Program-made: the position numbers and the translations under genes
Assembly (NCBI GenBank): GCA_026770585.1
Contig: MU646322.1
Location: 451,428-465,068 of the forward strand
Length of the DNA stretch: 13,641 nucleotides
Source: Baffinella frigidus
Taxonomy: Eukaryota > Cryptophyceae > Cryptomonadales > Baffinellaceae
Direction: 5' to 3'
Shown: in pieces, positions 12,678 through 13,641 of the stretch
How the letters are laid out: every line of letters begins with the position of its first letter
Position numbering within the stretch: position 1 is the stretch's first letter
The notes under the pieces: generated by a model
What the model was told of the DNA's origin: nothing
Database searches by the model: none
Seen by the model: the letters and a program-made list of their open reading frames with translations, nothing else

Positions 12678-13084
12678 CCCTCCAGATGCGCCAAGGGCCC
12701 CCAGCGGCGGCGCGAGCTCCAGCCGCATCCCCCGTGCCCTTGCAAGCTGCAGCGCCACCCCCCCCCGCGCTGCACCCCTCCTCCCCTCCAGCGCGCGCCC
12801 CTCCAGCCCTGAGGCTGGCTCGTCCTGCAGCGCCACCCCCACCACCCGCGCCGCCCCGTCCCCCACCTCCGGCCCCTCGCCGCCCCCTCCCCCTCCCAGC
12901 CCAGAGGCAGGCCTGTCCTGACTTCTTGAGGCGGGCCCGTCTTTGACTTCCGAGGCGGGCCCATCTTGGAGGAGGGCGGGGGTGCGGGGGGCGCGGGGGG
13001 GGGGTCGGGAGGGGGGCGCGAAGAGGAGGAAGGAGTGGAGGGCGGAGGCGAGGGGGGAGCCGTGGGGGGTCGTCCATCCGACAC
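12678..13084 (-). CDS. Exon: ankyrin start followed by low-complexity linker
   Basis: Acceptor GGCTGGCAG at 13085; donor GGAGGG|GTGCG at 12677. Two bases plus 135 codons, phase 1 in and 0 out. It opens GWTTPHGSPLASALHSF, completing the ANK repeat of the previous exon, then turns proline-rich. Three D(G/R)PAS units follow at about 12970-12890 and DEPAS at about 12830, then a glycine/alanine-rich part, ending APPLGALGASGG. All three minus frames are open over much of this GC-rich stretch, so the frame rests on the ANK continuation, on phase, and on a truncated copy of the 3' end at 12577-12606 that keeps PLGALGA. Confidence 0.55.
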
Positions 13085-13097
13085 CTGCCAGCCAACA

Positions 13098-13204
13098 CGT
13101 ATCCCTTAAGTTGCAAGTAGGCTTATACGCCCTACGGTAGGGCCCTAGGACCTGCCTAAGGCGAGTTAGGACGAAGATTCGCCCGTCCGCCACTTAAGGG
13201 ATAC
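13098..13204. mobile_element. Fold-back element, GTATCCCTTAAG arms, CCCTACGGTAGGG core
   Basis: Perfect 12-bp arms GTATCCCTTAAG (13098-13109) and CTTAAGGGATAC (13193-13204), extendable to about 16 bp, bound a 107-bp element inside the intron between exons 13450-13528 and 12678-13084. Its core CCCTACGGTAGGGCCCTAGG is palindromic and recurs in part at 7457 and 12629. No clear target duplication. Confidence 0.5.
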
Positions 13205-13384
13205 TCAACTCCTCGAAACGTACACTTATGGCGGCATCAGCGTCCGAAAGGGCGCTGGCCCTGCGATGCTCGCAGTTATCCAGCTGCCACTTGAAAAAAG
13301 CCTTGCCCACGCAAATGCGACGACTTTGCATCCTGCAGACAAATCACCGTCGGTGAAAGCCGAACACCTAATGTCCCCCCGACT

Positions 13385-13546
13385 TTTCGGGTTCCGGGTT
13401 TCTGATGTTCCCCCGACTGTTCGGGTTCCGGGTTTCGGGTTTCGCTGACCTGCATCGGCGCCGTCGTCGAGCAGCATGCGCGCGAGCCGCCAGTGCCCCC
13501 CGCTCAACGCCAGGTGCAGGCAGCTCACCTGAGAAGATTTCGGGTC

Positions 13547-13584
<38 letters not shown>

Positions 13585-13641
13585 GGTGGAGGGTGGAGGG
13601 TTGAGGATTGAGGGTGGAGGGTTGAGGGTTGAGGGTTGAGG
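13385..13641. repeat. TTTCGGG and TTGAGGG arrays flanking ankyrin exon 13450-13528
   Basis: 13385-13443 has GTTCCGGGTTTC units and a direct repeat of CCCCCGACT(T/G)TTCGGG. 13547-13641 is a nearly pure GGTTGAG array (about 13 units) running off the window. Confidence 0.85.
13450..13528 (-). CDS. Exon: ankyrin repeat
   Basis: The exon is flanked by acceptor TTCTCAG and donor CAG|GTCAGC. It encodes 26 residues plus one base, with an ankyrin repeat core: SCLHLALSGGHWRLARMLL, then DDGADA. The TPLHLA-like turn, the GH pair and the LL..GAD ending are the family hallmarks. Upstream lies a TTGAGGG-type intron running off the window. Phase 0 in, phase 1 out; joined to the exon at 13084 the text continues DDGADAG-VGWTTPHGSPL, a normal ANK continuation. 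Confidence 0.8.

Larger units (their letters stand above)
1..13528 (-). other. Candidate single spliced ANK+ARM repeat gene (partial at both ends)
   Basis: This entry groups the exons listed separately. Ankyrin-like exons occupy the upstream half and armadillo-like helical-repeat exons the downstream half, all on the minus strand. Proposed exons have GT donors and AG acceptors, and reading phase agrees at about 25 junctions. The join 9495-9608 to 8503-8611 is out of phase unless another donor (GTTACA at about 9536) is used, and the donor of the exon starting at 851 is undefined. Ankyrin and armadillo repeats both mediate protein binding; animal ANKAR proteins combine the two. No start codon, catalytic domain, signal peptide or membrane segment was recognised. 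The alternative is two or three adjacent genes, with stops at 7649 and 5645 being real ends. Several boundaries were picked partly for phase. Confidence 0.5.

Noticed and set aside
12512-13084. 190-codon minus frame beginning MSDGRPPTAPP
   Set aside because: Open because the DNA is extremely GC-rich; the overlapping register is preferred since it continues the ankyrin repeat from exon 13450-13528 in phase.

Overview
This looks like nuclear DNA from a eukaryotic alga or other protist. The evidence is short GC-rich coding pieces, GT..AG introns full of TTTAGGG-type (plant/algal) telomere-like heptamers, microsatellites and small fold-back elements. There are no bacterial operon signals, rRNA or tRNA. 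The sequence alone does not give the lineage; haptophyte, pelagophyte, dinoflagellate and green alga all remain possible.

Main reading: almost all the credible coding sequence lies on the minus strand as about 28 small exons (42-434 nt), usually with no start codon of their own. Upstream exons (about 13.5 to 5.6 kb) read as ankyrin (ANK) repeats. Downstream exons (about 5.2 to 1.2 kb) read as helical, armadillo-like (ARM) repeats. Reading phase agrees at about 25 proposed junctions, with one break between about 9.5 and 8.6 kb and one undefined donor near 0.4-0.6 kb. Some boundaries were chosen with phase in mind, so this is a model and not proof. The simplest interpretation is one ANK+ARM gene (an ANKAR-like architecture) running off both ends of the window. 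Two or three neighbouring genes of the same families is the alternative.

Layout on the minus strand, 5' to 3': 13.53-10.68 kb, ANK exons and a long low-complexity exon. 10.67-9.61 kb, an intron holding several truncated exon copies and, on the plus strand, an AT-rich fragment of a Peptidase_S74 (intramolecular chaperone) domain, probably from a large DNA virus. 9.61-7.65 kb, more ANK exons with tandem duplications and a fold-back. 6.87-5.67 kb, an acidic linker, a clear ANK repeat and three copies of an ANK-start exon. 5.66-5.47 kb, a terminal-inverted-repeat element that sits like an intron and has a second copy at 12.2 kb. 5.24-0 kb, ARM-like exons among telomere-like introns and a GT/GA microsatellite.

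Three themes stand out. The introns are built largely from telomere-like heptamers, nearly always C-rich on the sense strand. Many introns carry broken copies of the neighbouring exon with its splice site. Small inverted-repeat elements lie in or next to the introns.
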